A stretch of 64,000 bases of DNA from contig NZ_CANMOO010000001.1 in NCBI RefSeq assembly GCF_947499585.1, positions 992,001 through 1,056,000 on the forward strand, given 5' to 3'. Both the position numbers and the translations under genes were made by a program. This document shows positions 8,434 to 17,655 of the stretch, piece by piece. Each line of letters begins with the position of its first letter. The first letter of the stretch is position 1. The DNA is from an uncultured Allomuricauda sp. GTDB lineage: Bacteria; Bacteroidota; Bacteroidia; Flavobacteriales; Flavobacteriaceae. The notes beneath the pieces were generated by a model. The model was not told the origin of the DNA. It did no database searches and saw only the letters and a program-made list of their open reading frames with translations.

Positions 8434-9837
8434 TTATAGTTGTTTGATTTTTATGTTTCTAAAGGAAACCCTGTCCCCGTGATCTTGCAGCAGGATATTC
8501 CCTTTATCCGCTTCTCCAAATTCCGGCCATGTAACATACTTGCTTTCAGAGACTAATTTTCGATATGCATCACTTTTACGTTCATATTCCAACACTTTTG
8601 CTCCATTAAGCCAGTGCTCTACGTGGTTATTATTTGAAATGATATGTGCCCTATTCCATTCACCAATCGGTTTTACGTGTTTGGTGGTATCGGCTTGAAT
8701 AAGATCATAAAGTGAACCAATTGTTCTGCTTCCTTCATGATTCCCCAATTTTGCATCTGGGTGACGAGCATCATCTAAAATTTGAAACTCAAGGCCAATT
8801 GAAGAACCTTCTCCTTTATTCAGATCAGTGTTTACATAATATTTGATTCCACTGTTGGCACCCTCTGTAATTTTAAATTCCAATTTCACTTCAAAATTAT
8901 CATATTGGCTTTCTGTAACGATATCACCCCCAGCTTCGGATTCACCCCCACCAGAGGATAAAACGGTCAATTCGCCATTTTCTATAACCCAACCTTGTCC
9001 TGGAAAATCATCCAGCTTGGCACCGCGCCAGCCTTTGTTGGTAAGTCCATCCCATAGCAATTCCCATCCATCTTCTTCCTCATGCTGTGTTAGCATGTTT
9101 TTTGTGACTATAGGTTGTAGCGGAGATACTGTAGTGTACTTTTCAACATTCTCCGTAACTATCTTGATGTTCTTCCATTTTATTTCAGTTCCAGCCTTTT
9201 GGTTTTCACCTATACTGTGTACTTGCAAGCCAATAAAGCCTTCGGAAGTGATATCATCGATTAGGTGAGCTGCAGGAACTCCGTTGATCCATGTTTTTAA
9301 GGTATCGCCTAGAGCTTCAATTCGGTAATGATTCCATTGGTTTTGTTTGAATGCTTTTTGAGCTGCTTCATTTTTTGATAACGGATTCAACCAACCTCTT
9401 CTACCTTCATCATAAATACCCGCACTCCAAGCACGATTAGAAGGGTCTATCTCCACTTGATAGCCATGTACACGTCCGTCAAAATATTCCGGAATGCTAT
9501 TACTTCGTATTTGTATCCCTGAATTCATGGTAGAATCCACCAAATATTCCAATTCCAATATAAAATTCTCATAATTTTTATTTGAAGTTAGGAATGTATT
9601 TGCAGTGTTGTGGACTGTCTTGCCTACGATAGTTTCATCTTCTACTGAATATGCGGCGTTGCCTCCTAGTACAGTCCATCCTTCAAGGGTTTTCCCATCA
9701 AAAATGGATACCCATGGCGTATCATCTTTGGGCTTTTGATTACAGCCGACTATACATAGTACTACTGAAATGGTCAGCACCTTTTTGAAAAAGGCTTGTT
9801 GTTTATCTTTCACTTGTTTGCATTTTAAATTGTTCAT
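8434..9837 (-). CDS. two-domain DUF1080 lipoprotein (3-keto-disaccharide hydrolase family)
   Basis: A 467-residue lipoprotein with a long basic n-region and lipobox VLCIVGC before NQKPK. It contains two consecutive DUF1080/LamG-like jelly-roll domains, roughly 40-230 and 255-467. Each opens with the family pattern (WVSIFDGKTLEGW and WELLWDGLTNKGW), has a NSGIQ/NSGIKYY strand, and closes with FRNIKIK in the second. Characterised members hydrolyse 3-keto-glycosides. It lies between the TRAP transporter genes (11 bp gap) and two exported oxidoreductases. A role in releasing inositol or a uronate from a glycoside is inference. Confidence 0.85.
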   Translation of the reverse strand: MNNLKCKQVKDKQQAFFKKVLTISVVLCIVGCNQKPKDDTPWVSIFDGKTLEGWTVLGGNAAYSVEDETIVGKTVHNTANTFLTSNKNYENFILELEYLVDSTMNSGIQIRSNSIPEYFDGRVHGYQVEIDPSNRAWSAGIYDEGRRGWLNPLSKNEAAQKAFKQNQWNHYRIEALGDTLKTWINGVPAAHLIDDITSEGFIGLQVHSIGENQKAGTEIKWKNIKIVTENVEKYTTVSPLQPIVTKNMLTQHEEEDGWELLWDGLTNKGWRGAKLDDFPGQGWVIENGELTVLSSGGGESEAGGDIVTESQYDNFEVKLEFKITEGANSGIKYYVNTDLNKGEGSSIGLEFQILDDARHPDAKLGNHEGSRTIGSLYDLIQADTTKHVKPIGEWNRAHIISNNNHVEHWLNGAKVLEYERKSDAYRKLVSESKYVTWPEFGEADKGNILLQDHGDRVSFRNIKIKQL

Positions 9838-9848
9838 GTTCTTTTACT

Positions 9849-11153
9849 TTATAAATCAAATAAACTGGGTAACCACAAAGTTAATTGTGGAATATAGGTT
9901 ATCAAAAACAGCGCTACTATCATCGCCAAAAACAATGGTATTAGCGGTTTTATTACTTTCTGTATGGAGGTTTTTGCGACTCCAACACCAACGAAAAGTA
10001 CAGAGCCCACCGGTGGGGTACACAAACCGATGCACAGATTCAAAATCATAATAACTCCAAAATGAACCGGGTCGATACCTAGTTTGGTAACTACTGGTAA
10101 AAAAATTGGGGTGAAAATCAAAACAGCAGGGGTCATGTCCATAAAAATGCCAACAACCAATAGAATAACATTAATCATTATCAGAATGATAATTTTATTA
10201 TTGCTTATACCCAACAATATGTCAGAAGTGGCTTGTGGAATATTTTCGTAGGACATTGCCCATGACATACTGATTGAAGCTGCTATCAACAACATTACTA
10301 TTGCTGTGGTAAGTGAAGAGTCCAATAAAATGCTTGGCAAATTCTTAAAAGAGATTTCTTTATAGAGAACGCCTAAGACTAATGAATAAAGCACAGCTAT
10401 GGCAGAAGCTTCGGTCGCGGTGAACACACCTGCAACGATTCCTCCAATAACTATAAATAATAACAACAAACTCGGAAAGGCGTTGACAAAGGTTTTTCCA
10501 ATTTGAGAAATACTGATATTACCCCTTTTATTTTTGCTGACATATCCCTTTCTTTTTGCCCAAACCATGGCAACAATCATCAAAAATAGCCCGGTTAGAA
10601 TGCCAGGAATGTAACCAGCTAAAAACAAAGCTGCAATAGAAACTCCACCGCTTGCCAAAGAGTAAACAATAAGTATGTTACTGGGAGGAATTACGAGTCC
10701 TGTAGTAGCGGATGTAATATTAACAGCAGCTCCAAACTCCTTGGAATATCCTTCTTTCTCCATTTCGGGACCTAAAATACTTCCCATTGCAGATGCGGAT
10801 GCCATGGCGGATCCTGCAATAGCCCCCATCAACATTGCAGCGGTTATGTTGATCAATGCAAGTCCACCAGGTAACGCACCTACCAAGGTCTTGGCAAAGG
10901 CTATCAACCGATGTGCCATTCCACCTTTGTTCATTAAATTTCCGGCAAGAATAAAGAAAGGGATGGCCAAAAGAGCAAAACTATCCAATCCTGCACCCAT
11001 TCTTTGTGCAAGGGTTGTGGCAGCAGGTAAAAAAGGAATGCTTACCAACATAGTCAGCAAAGCAGAAATAGCAATGCTCCATGCAACAGGAGTTCCTATG
11101 GACAAAAGACCAAGAAAGCTTATAATTAAGACTAAAATGGGGATATATTCCAT
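9849..11153 (-). CDS. dctM: TRAP transporter large permease (DctM family)
   Basis: A 434-residue, very hydrophobic protein of the DctM type with about a dozen membrane segments and family signatures such as SIGTPVAWSI near the start, GAIAGSAMASASAMGSI (about 115-131) and GLVIPPSNILIVYS. It is the ion-coupled transmembrane engine of a tripartite ATP-independent periplasmic transporter. Its ATG overlaps the dctQ stop as TAATG. The operon of glucuronate and inositol enzymes points to a uronate or polyol substrate; DctM itself does not define the ligand. Confidence 0.93.
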   Translation of the reverse strand: MEYIPILVLIISFLGLLSIGTPVAWSIAISALLTMLVSIPFLPAATTLAQRMGAGLDSFALLAIPFFILAGNLMNKGGMAHRLIAFAKTLVGALPGGLALINITAAMLMGAIAGSAMASASAMGSILGPEMEKEGYSKEFGAAVNITSATTGLVIPPSNILIVYSLASGGVSIAALFLAGYIPGILTGLFLMIVAMVWAKRKGYVSKNKRGNISISQIGKTFVNAFPSLLLLFIVIGGIVAGVFTATEASAIAVLYSLVLGVLYKEISFKNLPSILLDSSLTTAIVMLLIAASISMSWAMSYENIPQATSDILLGISNNKIIILIMINVILLVVGIFMDMTPAVLIFTPIFLPVVTKLGIDPVHFGVIMILNLCIGLCTPPVGSVLFVGVGVAKTSIQKVIKPLIPLFLAMIVALFLITYIPQLTLWLPSLFDL

Positions 11154-11623
11154 TAGAAACTAGGGTATATAATGTCCATAATTTTGTAATAAATAATCAC
11201 TAGCCCACTAAGTGGGATTACTAGGTATACATATGCCAAGGGAATTTGTAAAGCTGGCGAAAGCTGATTTAAAACATAGGTAACATAGACCAACCTGCTT
11301 CCTCCAATTACCATTGCTGTCAAGGCGAATAATATGACCATTATTTTTACAATGGCAGCCAGTTTTTGCTGAGTTTCTTTATTGAACTTCTGGGTTAGTA
11401 CATTGATTGCAATGTGCATATCCTTACCGGCGGCATACGCTGCTCCCAAAATTCCAACCCAGATCATAAGATAACGTGCCAGTTCATCGGTAAAAGAACT
11501 AGGGGTGCCTATTACAAACCTGGTAAAAACCTGCCATAAAACATTCAATACCATTACCGACATGATGGCAATGAGCAAATAGCTCAATATTTTATCGACT
11601 TTTTTTCTAACACTCATGGTCAT
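11153..11623 (-). CDS. dctQ: TRAP transporter small permease (DctQ family)
   Basis: A 156-residue membrane protein with four hydrophobic helices. It shows the DctQ pattern VLWQVFTRFVIGTPSSFTDELARYL, split here as W49 to L73 approximately, followed by GAAYAAGKDMHIAI. It pairs with DctM to form the membrane part of the TRAP transporter. The start ATG at 11623 overlaps the dctP stop by ATGA (a second Met lies 6 bp further in). Confidence 0.92.
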   Translation of the reverse strand: MTMSVRKKVDKILSYLLIAIMSVMVLNVLWQVFTRFVIGTPSSFTDELARYLMIWVGILGAAYAAGKDMHIAINVLTQKFNKETQQKLAAIVKIMVILFALTAMVIGGSRLVYVTYVLNQLSPALQIPLAYVYLVIPLSGLVIIYYKIMDIIYPSF

Positions 11624-12600
11624 TTTACTGCTCTTATCTGTTGTATCAAATGATGTAATTTTTCATCACTTTGGTATGCTTCATATATTTTTCCACTCAT
11701 TTTGGAAAAAGGTGTTTTGTCTGGTCTTATAATCTGAACTCCAGATTTTTGTATGGCTTCCAAAGCCTCAGATTCTGAATCTGCCCATAGTTTTCTTTGA
11801 TGGATTACCGACGCATCTACTGCTTTTTGAAGCCAATCTTGCTCTTGTTTTGAAAGGCGATTCCAAAAATGGGTTCCTACAATCACAACATCAGGAGAAA
11901 AGGTATGTTCGTTAAGGGTATAATATTTACATATTTCATAGTGTTTTGATAGATAAAAACTTGGAAGGTTATTTTCCGCTCCATCCACAACTCCTTGTTG
12001 TAAAGAAGTGTACAATTCTCCCCATGAAATGGGTGTTGGTGAACCACCAAAACCCCTAACCATTTCCATTGCCGTAACACTTGGCATTACCCGTATTTTT
12101 TGTCCTCTTAAATCATCTGGGTGCTCAACTGCTTTTTCTTTGGTATAGAAGCTACGACTACCAGCGTCATAAAAACCAAGGCCTTTTAGCCAATATTGTT
12201 TGCCATCATTCAGTAATTCCTGCCCAATAGGACCATCGAATACTTTAAAAGAATGTTCCCTGTCCCTAAAGAGATAGGGTAGCCCCAATACCCTGGTTTT
12301 TGGAGCAAAATTTTCTAGTGTAGCTGCAGAAACCTTGGTCATATCCAGACTGCCAATCTGCAGTAACTCCATTATCTGACGCTCTGTACCTAATTGTTGA
12401 TTAGGATATATTTCAACTGTCAACGTACCATTTGAAAGTTGGATGAGATTTTCTCCCATTTTAACCAAAGCCTTATGCACAGAGTGATTTATATCTAGCC
12501 CATGTGCAAGTTTTATCGTTTTGGTATTTTGGTTTTTATTACAACCCAACAATGCAAATACAAAAAATGTAAAAAGAATATGTTTGATTTTATTGCTCAT
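11620..12600 (-). CDS. dctP: TRAP transporter substrate-binding lipoprotein (DctP family)
   Basis: A 326-residue extracytoplasmic solute receptor. The N-terminus is a lipoprotein signal ending FALLGC (Cys20), so the receptor is membrane-tethered rather than free. Family landmarks are the KIRVMPSVTAMEMVRGFGGSPTPISWGE region, with the conserved Arg that clamps a substrate carboxylate, and the QQGVVDGAENN motif. A carboxylate-binding Arg fits a uronate such as glucuronate better than neutral inositol. It lies 8 bp downstream of uxaC. Confidence 0.92.
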   Translation of the reverse strand: MSNKIKHILFTFFVFALLGCNKNQNTKTIKLAHGLDINHSVHKALVKMGENLIQLSNGTLTVEIYPNQQLGTERQIMELLQIGSLDMTKVSAATLENFAPKTRVLGLPYLFRDREHSFKVFDGPIGQELLNDGKQYWLKGLGFYDAGSRSFYTKEKAVEHPDDLRGQKIRVMPSVTAMEMVRGFGGSPTPISWGELYTSLQQGVVDGAENNLPSFYLSKHYEICKYYTLNEHTFSPDVVIVGTHFWNRLSKQEQDWLQKAVDASVIHQRKLWADSESEALEAIQKSGVQIIRPDKTPFSKMSGKIYEAYQSDEKLHHLIQQIRAVK

Positions 12601-12608
12601 GAGTTATC

Positions 12609-14009
12609 TTAAAAATTGAAGTATTCCTTTGCATTATTATAGGAAATATCCTGTATCATTTTCCCAATCCATGGCACATCATTGGGTAGTTCTCCTTTTT
12701 CTATTTCCTCACCAAAAAGATTGCACAAAATCCGTCGGAAATAATCATGTCTTGGGAAAGACAAAAAGCTTCTGGAATCTGTTAGCATTCCAATAAAACA
12801 ACTTATGAGCCCCATGTTTGAAAGTGTGTTCAACTGCTTGGTCATACCATCTTTTTGATCCAAAAACCACCATGCGGACCCCCATTGAATCTTGCCTTTT
12901 ATGCTTCCATCATTAAAGTTTCCAATCATTGATGCCATTACTTCATTATCTGCTGGGTTGAGATTGTAAATGATTGTTTTTGCCAGTTTATCTTCACTGT
13001 CCAACCTATCTAGAAATTTAGAGAGAGCATATGCTTGGGACAAGTCTCCAATAGAATCCCCTCCAGAATCTGCGCCTAACGAATTCAGCATTCTACTATT
13101 ATTGTTACGCATGGCTCCAAGGTGGAACTGCTGTACCCATTTCTTGGAGTGATACGTTTCTGCCAGAAATTGTAAAACTGCACTCTTGAATTTTCGAGAT
13201 TCATGTGCATCAATTTTGTGCCCTTCACGCCTTTTCTTAAAAATGTGACCTACCTCAGATACTGTATACTCCTCAGCGTAGAGCTGACTTAGTGAATGAT
13301 CACTGACTTTACATCCGTTTGTTTCAAAATACGTTATTCGTTTTGATAGCGCTTGGCATAAATCATCGTAAGATTTTATAGAAAAATCAACTATCCCTTC
13401 AAGAAGATCTACATAAGCATTGAAGCCCTTATTGTCTATATGTATGGCCTTGTCTGGTCTAAAAGAGGTACTTACTTTCGTCCCAAAATCGCTTTTTGCC
13501 AGATTTTGATGATATTTTAAATCATCAATTGGGTCATCTGTGGTACAAAGCGCTTCCACATTCATTTTGGTGAGCAGGTTTTGACAACTGTAGGCTTTTG
13601 TGGTTAATTTTTGGGTAGTCTCTGTATAAACTTCCCTGGCATTCTCTTTTGTTAATAGTTCATCAATACCGAAATAGTGTGACAACTCCATATGCGTCCA
13701 ATGGAATAGCGGATTTCGCATGGTATGGGGTACTACTTCCGCCCATTTATGGAATTTTTCCTCATCGGTGGCAGTTCCCGTAATATACTTTTCATCAATT
13801 CCAAAAGTGCGCATGGCCCTCCATTTATAATGATCTCCATCAACCCATACTTGTGTTATAGAGTTGAAAATTTTGTTTTGAGCAATTTCTTGTGGAGGTA
13901 AATGATTGTGATAGTCAATGATAGGCATCTTGGCCGCAAAGTCATGGTAAAGTTCTTCAGCAAAGCTGTTCTGCAATAAAAAATCTTTATGTATGAATGG
14001 TTTTATCAT
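12609..14009 (-). CDS. uxaC: glucuronate isomerase
   Basis: A 466-residue uronate isomerase of the amidohydrolase superfamily that converts D-glucuronate to D-fructuronate. The metal-binding motif is IIDYHNHLPP (H34 and H36), and GNFNDGSIKGKIQWGSAWWF and SRSFLSFPRHDYFRR are characteristic C-terminal segments. I place the start at the ATG at 14009, which overlaps the stop of the SSS symporter by ATGA and gives the family N-terminus (MIKPFIHKDFLLQN). A longer frame reaches 14078 but would lie inside the transporter gene. Length matches the E. coli enzyme (about 470). Confidence 0.95.
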   Translation of the reverse strand: MIKPFIHKDFLLQNSFAEELYHDFAAKMPIIDYHNHLPPQEIAQNKIFNSITQVWVDGDHYKWRAMRTFGIDEKYITGTATDEEKFHKWAEVVPHTMRNPLFHWTHMELSHYFGIDELLTKENAREVYTETTQKLTTKAYSCQNLLTKMNVEALCTTDDPIDDLKYHQNLAKSDFGTKVSTSFRPDKAIHIDNKGFNAYVDLLEGIVDFSIKSYDDLCQALSKRITYFETNGCKVSDHSLSQLYAEEYTVSEVGHIFKKRREGHKIDAHESRKFKSAVLQFLAETYHSKKWVQQFHLGAMRNNNSRMLNSLGADSGGDSIGDLSQAYALSKFLDRLDSEDKLAKTIIYNLNPADNEVMASMIGNFNDGSIKGKIQWGSAWWFLDQKDGMTKQLNTLSNMGLISCFIGMLTDSRSFLSFPRHDYFRRILCNLFGEEIEKGELPNDVPWIGKMIQDISYNNAKEYFNF

Positions 14010-15571
14010 GATAAGAGCACATAAATTAAGATGGTTGCCACGGTCAACCCAACTCCAAAGACATTTACCAACGACCAAGGTTTTTCTTCTTTTCCGATAC
14101 GCTCCACGTAAAGGGGTTGAGGATACATCTTTGAAACCAAAAACATAATAACAAAGTTCAATACAAATTCAATCCCCCACAGATGCACAAAATGTATGTT
14201 CACATCCAAAATGAAAGTGGTCAGAATATAAAAGGCAAATCCAAAGAAAAGTCCGGTTTTAGCTCCTGTTTTATTTATACCCTTAAAAAAGATACCTGCA
14301 ATAATCACTGAGGAAATGGGAATAAAAAAGATACCGTTCAGCTCTTGCAACAGAAAATATAATCCATCTGGCGCATAGGCCACCATAGGTGCAATTGCAA
14401 TGGCCAGTACAGCCAGTATTACGGATGTGATTTTACCATAATAGACCAATCTGGAATCGGTTACCTTCTTATTGATTGTTTTTTTATAAATGTCGTAGCA
14501 AAAAATGGTGCTAGCTGAATTCAATACACTATTGAATGTGCTCAACACTGCTCCCAGCACAACTGCAGCAAAGAAACCAAAGAGGTAAGTTGGCAACACC
14601 TTTTTGACCAACAAGGGGTAAATAAGGTCTGGTGTATCTATATATTGGTCTTGAAAATAGTAGTAGGCAATCAAACCAGGTAACACAATGATCAAGGGAA
14701 CAAACAATTTTAATATTCCGGTGTAAATGAGGCCTTTTTGTGCTTCCACCAGATTCTTTGCGCCAAAAGCCCTTTGTATTATAGCTTGGTTCATTCCCCA
14801 AAAATAGAGTTGGTTGATCATTAAGCCAGTGAATAGGGTAGAGAAGGGTAATACAGAATCGTTACTACCAATGATGTCAAACTTATCTGGAGCAAAGTCA
14901 TACACAGTGCCAAGTCCATCAAAAATATTTCCATCACCTATTTGATAAAGGGCAATTGCGGGTATTAAAAGCCCACCAAGCATTAACCCCAAGCCGTTTA
15001 AACTATCAGAATAAGCCACCGCCTTTAGCCCTCCAAAAATGGCATACATAGAACCTATTGCTCCAATAATGAAGACGGTAAATAACATTGCTCTGTCTTT
15101 ACCGATACCAAACATTGTTGAAAAGTCAAAGACACTTTCAATGTTAATAGCACCTGAATAGAGCACTATTGGTAAAAGGGTAACTACAAATGAGAGCATT
15201 AATAAAAATGCAACAATTGAGCGGGTGAGACCATCATATCTCTCCTCTAAAAATTGTGGGATAGTAGTTAGTCCCATCTTAATGAATTTGGGTATAAAGA
15301 ATATGGCAGCTATCACCAACGCAATGGCAGAGGTCACTTCCCAGGCTATTACTATGATTCCATTCTTGTATGAACTTCCATTCATGCCAATTAAATGCTC
15401 TGTGGATATATTGGTAAGAATCATAGAACCAGCAATAATTGGCCCGCTAAGACTTTTACCAGCTAAAAAATATCCTTTAGCGGAGTTGAAATTGTCTTTT
15501 CGTAATCTATATGTGGTATATATGATTACGAAAAAGGTAAATCCAAAAAAACCTAGATAGGTCGCGAGCAT
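14006..15571 (-). CDS. sodium:solute symporter (SSS family)
   Basis: A 521-residue polytopic membrane protein with about 13-14 helices and SSS features such as GYFLAGKSLSGPIIAGSM near the N-terminus, the NISTEHLIGMNG segment, and GGLKAVAYSDSLNGLGLM mid-protein. The family includes sodium-coupled sugar and myo-inositol transporters (SLC5 in animals), so it is a strong candidate for neutral inositol uptake alongside the TRAP system. It lies 12 bp after the inositol oxygenase gene and overlaps uxaC by 4 bp. Confidence 0.92.
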   Translation of the reverse strand: MLATYLGFFGFTFFVIIYTTYRLRKDNFNSAKGYFLAGKSLSGPIIAGSMILTNISTEHLIGMNGSSYKNGIIVIAWEVTSAIALVIAAIFFIPKFIKMGLTTIPQFLEERYDGLTRSIVAFLLMLSFVVTLLPIVLYSGAINIESVFDFSTMFGIGKDRAMLFTVFIIGAIGSMYAIFGGLKAVAYSDSLNGLGLMLGGLLIPAIALYQIGDGNIFDGLGTVYDFAPDKFDIIGSNDSVLPFSTLFTGLMINQLYFWGMNQAIIQRAFGAKNLVEAQKGLIYTGILKLFVPLIIVLPGLIAYYYFQDQYIDTPDLIYPLLVKKVLPTYLFGFFAAVVLGAVLSTFNSVLNSASTIFCYDIYKKTINKKVTDSRLVYYGKITSVILAVLAIAIAPMVAYAPDGLYFLLQELNGIFFIPISSVIIAGIFFKGINKTGAKTGLFFGFAFYILTTFILDVNIHFVHLWGIEFVLNFVIMFLVSKMYPQPLYVERIGKEEKPWSLVNVFGVGLTVATILIYVLLS

Positions 15572-15583
15572 CTATGCCAATGT

Positions 15584-16453
15584 TTAAAATTTTAGTTTTT
15601 CAGGGAGGTATTTTGTAACTAAATTTTGATAATAGGGTTTTAAAGTCTTCGCATCTGGCGGCACTGGAGCTTTTGAATACAAATCGTATGGGTTGAATTT
15701 TTTCACCCACTCAAACATCTTATGATCATGCTCGCTCATTAAATGATCATAGGCATTTTCTCTATGCTGTGCATAGAATGAATGGTATCGGATCATGTAC
15801 AATGCTGGTTCGGGAAGATAATCTTTCATGATTTGATAGAGATACTCATCATGCCCCCAACTCATCTTAACGTTGTTCAGTCCACAGTTTTTCTCATAAA
15901 TTCCATATTTGTGATTGTATCTATCATCACTTGAATCGGTATTGGTTTCAAAGAATTCTGGATAAACAATTTTGTCTGAAAACTGACAGCCTACCGGGAA
16001 TGTATCGCCCACAACGGCCCATTGAGGTTCTCCGAACAGGCATAATACTTTGCCGACATCGTGCAAAAATCCGGTAAGCACAAACCAATCTGGATGTCCA
16101 TCGGCCCGAATCGCTTCACTAGTTTGCAAAAGGTGTTGCAACTGGTCCAAATCAATATCGGGGTCACTATCGTCAATTAATGTGTTCAAAAAATCAACTG
16201 CCTCCCAAAGGGACATTTCCTTTTTATCAAATCTTAAAAACTCCTGCTCTTTTTTAATAACAAAATCGTAATTCTGGTATTGATGGTTAAGCTTGTAAAA
16301 TGCTCTAACCGTATCTATTCTTTCAGAGTTTTGATAATCTCTAAAGGCCTCTTTTTCCTTTTCTTGGGTATCTGGATCTGGATAGCGTTGTAGTATATCA
16401 TCTTCCCAATGCTCCAAAGACTCTAAAGGATTGTTTTTATCTATTTTTCCCAT
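15584..16453 (-). CDS. inositol oxygenase (MIOX) family protein
   Basis: A 289-residue di-iron oxygenase expected to convert myo-inositol plus O2 to D-glucuronate. All six iron ligands of animal MIOX have clear equivalents in order: H107 (QLQHLLQTSEAIR), H131 and D132 (FLHDVGK), H201 (SWGHDEYLYQ), H224 (RYHSFYAQH) and D257 (NPYDLYS). The substrate-loop sequence DDSDPDID (94-101) and GEPQWAVVGDTFPVGC (141-156) are also retained. Length equals the eukaryotic enzyme. There is no signal peptide, so it acts in the cytoplasm. It lies between uxuA (2 bp) and the SSS symporter (12 bp), exactly where its glucuronate product would be used. Confidence 0.93.
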   Translation of the reverse strand: MGKIDKNNPLESLEHWEDDILQRYPDPDTQEKEKEAFRDYQNSERIDTVRAFYKLNHQYQNYDFVIKKEQEFLRFDKKEMSLWEAVDFLNTLIDDSDPDIDLDQLQHLLQTSEAIRADGHPDWFVLTGFLHDVGKVLCLFGEPQWAVVGDTFPVGCQFSDKIVYPEFFETNTDSSDDRYNHKYGIYEKNCGLNNVKMSWGHDEYLYQIMKDYLPEPALYMIRYHSFYAQHRENAYDHLMSEHDHKMFEWVKKFNPYDLYSKAPVPPDAKTLKPYYQNLVTKYLPEKLKF

Positions 16454-16455
16454 AA

Positions 16456-17655
16456 CTACGCTATTTTTAAATTTTTCGCTACCCCGAGCTCTAATCCCCT
16501 AAGTTCTGCTAGTCCTTTTAGCCTCCCAATACAAGAATATCCCGGATTTGTTTTTTTGTTGAGGTCATCTAGTATTTGATGTCCATGATCAGGTCTCATA
16601 GGAATCTGAATGTCTTTTCTTTGCTCGTTTGATCTTCGTTGTTGTTCTAAAAGTACTAATTTGACCATTTCATACATGTCCGTTTCTCCTTCAAGATGAT
16701 TGGCTTCGAAAAAGCTCCCGTTATCCATTCTTTTTATATTTCTGAAATGCAGAAAATGGACACGGTCTGCGAATTTCTTGAAGATGTCTGGCAAATCATT
16801 GTTCGCTCGTACTCCCAAGGACCCTGTGCAAAAAGTAATTCCATTATGAATTGAGGGTACTTGATTAAATATGTAGGCATAATCATCGGCCGTACTCAAA
16901 ATTCTGGGTAATCCCAAAATTGAAAACGGAGGGTCATCTGGATGGGCGCATAATAAAACACCGATTTCTTCAGCAACTGGGACTATTTCCGAAAGAAAAT
17001 AAACCAAATGCTCTCGCAATTTGTCGGAGGATATATTTTGATATGTATCGAGTGCTCTTTGAAAAGTTTCTAATGAATACCCTTCCTCAGCGCCAGGTAA
17101 CCCTGCTATAATATTCTTGGTTAATAAGGAGGTATCTTCCGAAGTCATCAAATCATAATAGGACCTAGCCTTATGCTGCTCTTCAGATGAGTATTGTTTT
17201 TCTGCCTCAGGTCTCTTTAGAATGTACAAATCAAAAGCGGCAAAGGCATCTTTATCAAAGAACAATGCTTTTGACCCATCAGGCATTTCATGATCAAGAG
17301 AAGTACGAGTCCAATCCAAAATTGGCATAAAATTGTAGCAAACAATTTTTACCCCGCAAGATGCCAGATTTCTAATAGTTTGTTTGTAAGTCGCTATGTA
17401 TTTCTGAAAGTCATCGGTCTGCGTCTTAATGTTTTCGTGAACCGGAACGGATTCCACTACCGACCATTCAAAACCCTGAGCTTCTATGATATTTTTTCGC
17501 TCATTTATTTCTTGGATGGGCCAAACCTCCCCATTTGGAACATGGTGAAGGGCCGTAACAATTCCGGTCGCCCCCGCTTGTTTAATATCTAATAGAGAAA
17601 CTGGGTCATCCAGTCCGTACCACCTCCATGTCTGTTTCATGTTCCATTTTGTCAT
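16456..17655 (-). CDS. uxuA: mannonate dehydratase
   Basis: A 399-residue UxuA-type TIM-barrel enzyme that dehydrates D-mannonate to 2-keto-3-deoxy-D-gluconate. Family landmarks are [16 protein letters not shown] at the N-terminus, [36 protein letters not shown] (metal site), [10 protein letters not shown] and MRPDHGHQ. The ATG at 17655 overlaps the upstream SDR stop by ATGA. A second Met five residues in (17640) aligns with the E. coli start, so either is possible. Length is close to the usual 394. Confidence 0.95.
   Translation of the reverse strand: MTKWNMKQTWRWYGLDDPVSLLDIKQAGATGIVTALHHVPNGEVWPIQEINERKNIIEAQGFEWSVVESVPVHENIKTQTDDFQKYIATYKQTIRNLASCGVKIVCYNFMPILDWTRTSLDHEMPDGSKALFFDKDAFAAFDLYILKRPEAEKQYSSEEQHKARSYYDLMTSEDTSLLTKNIIAGLPGAEEGYSLETFQRALDTYQNISSDKLREHLVYFLSEIVPVAEEIGVLLCAHPDDPPFSILGLPRILSTADDYAYIFNQVPSIHNGITFCTGSLGVRANNDLPDIFKKFADRVHFLHFRNIKRMDNGSFFEANHLEGETDMYEMVKLVLLEQQRRSNEQRKDIQIPMRPDHGHQILDDLNKKTNPGYSCIGRLKGLAELRGLELGVAKNLKIA

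Noticed and set aside
8843..9268. 141-residue frame on the plus strand
   Set aside because: It lies fully antisense within the DUF1080 lipoprotein gene, with no recognisable domain.
10675..11163. 162-residue frame on the plus strand
   Set aside because: It is antisense to dctM, which is a clear full-length gene; composition mirrors the reverse of hydrophobic codons.
14010..14078. Upstream in-frame extension of uxaC
   Set aside because: It lies within the SSS symporter gene and adds 23 residues unlike the family; the ATGA overlap at 14009 and the normal N-terminus decide the start.
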